Source of the DNA: Legionellales bacterium UBA4722
GTDB lineage: Bacteria; Pseudomonadota; Gammaproteobacteria; DSM-16500
Direction of reading: 5' to 3'
DNA: 8,296 nt
NCBI GenBank assembly: GCA_002404295.1
Contig: DHJK01000014.1
Coordinates: 603-8,898, forward strand
Below are positions 7,390 to 8,296 of this stretch, in pieces. Position numbers and translations under genes: made by a program. The notes beneath the pieces are model-generated. The model saw nothing but the letters and a program-made list of their open reading frames with translations. It did not search any database and was not told where the DNA came from. How positions within the stretch are numbered: position 1 is the first letter of the stretch; each line of letters begins with the position of its first letter.

Positions 7390-8168
7390 TGCAGACGCGT
7401 ATTGCTTTAGGCATCGAATATAATGGCCAGGATTTTTATGGCTGGCAAGCACAGACAAATTTAGTGACGATTCAAGGCAGTCTTGAGACTGCTTTAAGTC
7501 AGATCGCGAATGAACCGATTAAACTTTTTTGTGCAGGCCGTACAGATGCTGGCGTGCATGCAACTGGGCAGGTTGCGCATTTTGATACTTGTGCTTCACG
7601 TCAAATGGCTGCTTGGACATTTGGCACCAATGCACTATTACCTTCTAATATTGCAGTGTATTGGGCGCAGCATGTGGATAGTGATTTCCATGCGCGCTAT
7701 GCGGCTACATCACGTCGTTATCGCTATTTTATTTATAATTATCCTGCACGTCCGGCAATATTAGCGGGGCGTGTCGCTTGGCATTATGGGCCGCTTGATA
7801 TTGCATCGATGCAGCAGGCGGGTCAGTACCTGATAGGTGAGCAAGATTTTAGTGCGTTTCGCTCAGCGCAGTGTGAAGCTAAAACCCCTATGCGGAATGT
7901 TCAGTCTTTGAGTGTGACGCGTTCTAATGATTATATTATCATCGAAGTGACTGCGAATGCTTTTTTGCATCATATGGTGCGTAATATAGTGGGCGTGTTG
8001 CTTGAGGTGGGCTCGGGTGCTAAAGAACCTGAGTGGGTGAGGGCGGTGTTAGAGAGCAGGGATAGGCGCAAAGCAGCAGCGACTGCGGATGCGGCTGGGC
8101 TCTATTTGATTAAAGTGGATTATCCTGCAAACTATGCTTTCCCGGAAAGAAATGCGATTTTTCTGTGA
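7389..8168 (+). CDS. truA: tRNA pseudouridine(38-40) synthase TruA
   Basis: This 259-residue cytoplasmic enzyme isomerises uridine to pseudouridine at positions 38, 39 and 40 in the anticodon arm of many tRNAs, aiding reading-frame maintenance. Its length is close to that of the E. coli enzyme (270). Signature motifs are IEYNGQDFYGWQ (9-20), the catalytic Asp53 in CAGRTDAGVHATGQVAHF (48-65) and FHARYAATSRRYRY (100-113) with the conserved Tyr111. FLHHMVRNIVG (192-202) and the C-terminal AGLYLIKVDYP (236-246) complete the fold. The start is ATG at 7389, sharing its A with the upstream TGA (TGATG), a typical coupling junction. A TTG three bases earlier is in frame but less likely. It is the last gene of the cluster, and a palindromic element follows within 10 bp. 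The frame is intact. Confidence 0.97.
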   Translation: MQTRIALGIEYNGQDFYGWQAQTNLVTIQGSLETALSQIANEPIKLFCAGRTDAGVHATGQVAHFDTCASRQMAAWTFGTNALLPSNIAVYWAQHVDSDFHARYAATSRRYRYFIYNYPARPAILAGRVAWHYGPLDIASMQQAGQYLIGEQDFSAFRSAQCEAKTPMRNVQSLSVTRSNDYIIIEVTANAFLHHMVRNIVGVLLEVGSGAKEPEWVRAVLESRDRRKAAATADAAGLYLIKVDYPANYAFPERNAIFL

Positions 8169-8176
8169 TTACTCCA

Positions 8177-8278
8177 AGGTATCAATTTAGCGCTGCTTAG
8201 AACACCTCTCCCCTTGTGGGAGAGGTCGGCGTGTAGCGACGGGTGAGGGGTGCTTTTAGCGGCGTAGAATTGAAACCT
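8177..8278. repeat. About 100-bp palindromic intergenic repeat (REP/MITE-like)
   Basis: The outer arms GGTATCAATT (8178-8187) and AATTGAAACC (8268-8277) are inverted copies, 9 of 10. The imperfect match continues inward (18 of 25 overall). The core contains a perfect 9-bp hairpin, ACCTCTCCC (8204-8212) with GGGAGAGGT (8218-8226). It is followed by a GTCG...CGAC pair and then GGGTGAGGGG. This CCTCTCCC / GGGAGAGG / GGGTGAGGGG pattern is a recurrent intergenic repeat type in many proteobacterial genomes. I see no transposase and no obvious target duplication. It is probably a non-autonomous element present in many copies, but one window cannot show copy number. Confidence 0.7.
8203..8257 (+). 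terminator. Possible Rho-independent terminator within the repeat
   Basis: In an alternative fold CACCTCTCCCC (8203-8213) pairs with GGGTGAGGGGTG (8241-8252), giving about ten pairs with one G-U and one mismatch. The last arm is followed by one C and then TTTT (8254-8257). It lies 35 bp after the truA stop, where the operon should end. The U-tract is short and the local 8204-8226 hairpin competes, so confidence is moderate. Confidence 0.4.
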
Positions 8279-8296
8279 AAAAGATGCTTTACTAAA

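Overview
The window is a piece of a moderately AT-rich gammaproteobacterial chromosome. The run asd - FimV-type protein - truA is a conserved gammaproteobacterial order (in Pseudomonas: asd, fimV, truA). The very large 1606-residue NAD-glutamate dehydrogenase fits the same class. A PmrA-box-like regulatory site sits in front of an unrecognised gene. Together with the base composition and the stripped-down FimV homologue, this suggests a Legionellales-like lineage (Legionella/Coxiella relatives). That placement is inference, not proof.

Layout. Positions 1-817, minus strand: the first 272 codons of an unrecognised soluble protein whose 3' end lies beyond the left edge. Positions 818-1164: a divergent intergenic region. 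It holds (a) three CTTAA-type half-sites repeated every 11 bp, matching the known PmrA-box pattern, in front of the minus-strand gene; (b) a 106-bp element closed by 15-bp inverted repeats with two internal hairpins; and (c) two candidate plus-strand promoters, one with a C8 tract between its -35 and -10. Positions 1165-8168, plus strand: four tightly packed genes that look like one operon. They are NAD-glutamate dehydrogenase (1165-5985), aspartate-semialdehyde dehydrogenase asd (5996-7027, 10-bp gap), a 122-residue membrane protein with a FimV C-terminal-like domain (7021-7389, 7-bp overlap) and truA (7389-8168, TGATG overlap). Positions 8169-8296: a roughly 100-bp imperfect palindrome of the widespread CCTCTCCC/GGGAGAGG intergenic type, which may also act as the operon's terminator.

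How the genes work together. The glutamate dehydrogenase oxidises glutamate to 2-oxoglutarate and ammonia, feeding amino-acid carbon into the TCA cycle. Asd makes aspartate semialdehyde, the branch point for diaminopimelate/lysine, threonine and methionine. TruA modifies the anticodon arm of tRNAs. The small FimV-like protein is probably a remnant or minimal form of the polar hub protein FimV. The asd-FimV-truA block is ancestral context; the glutamate dehydrogenase placed directly upstream with no room for a terminator is the less usual part. The most attractive observation is the unrecognised minus-strand gene with a triple PmrA-like box. In Legionella and Coxiella that arrangement is typical of Dot/Icm effector and secretion genes.
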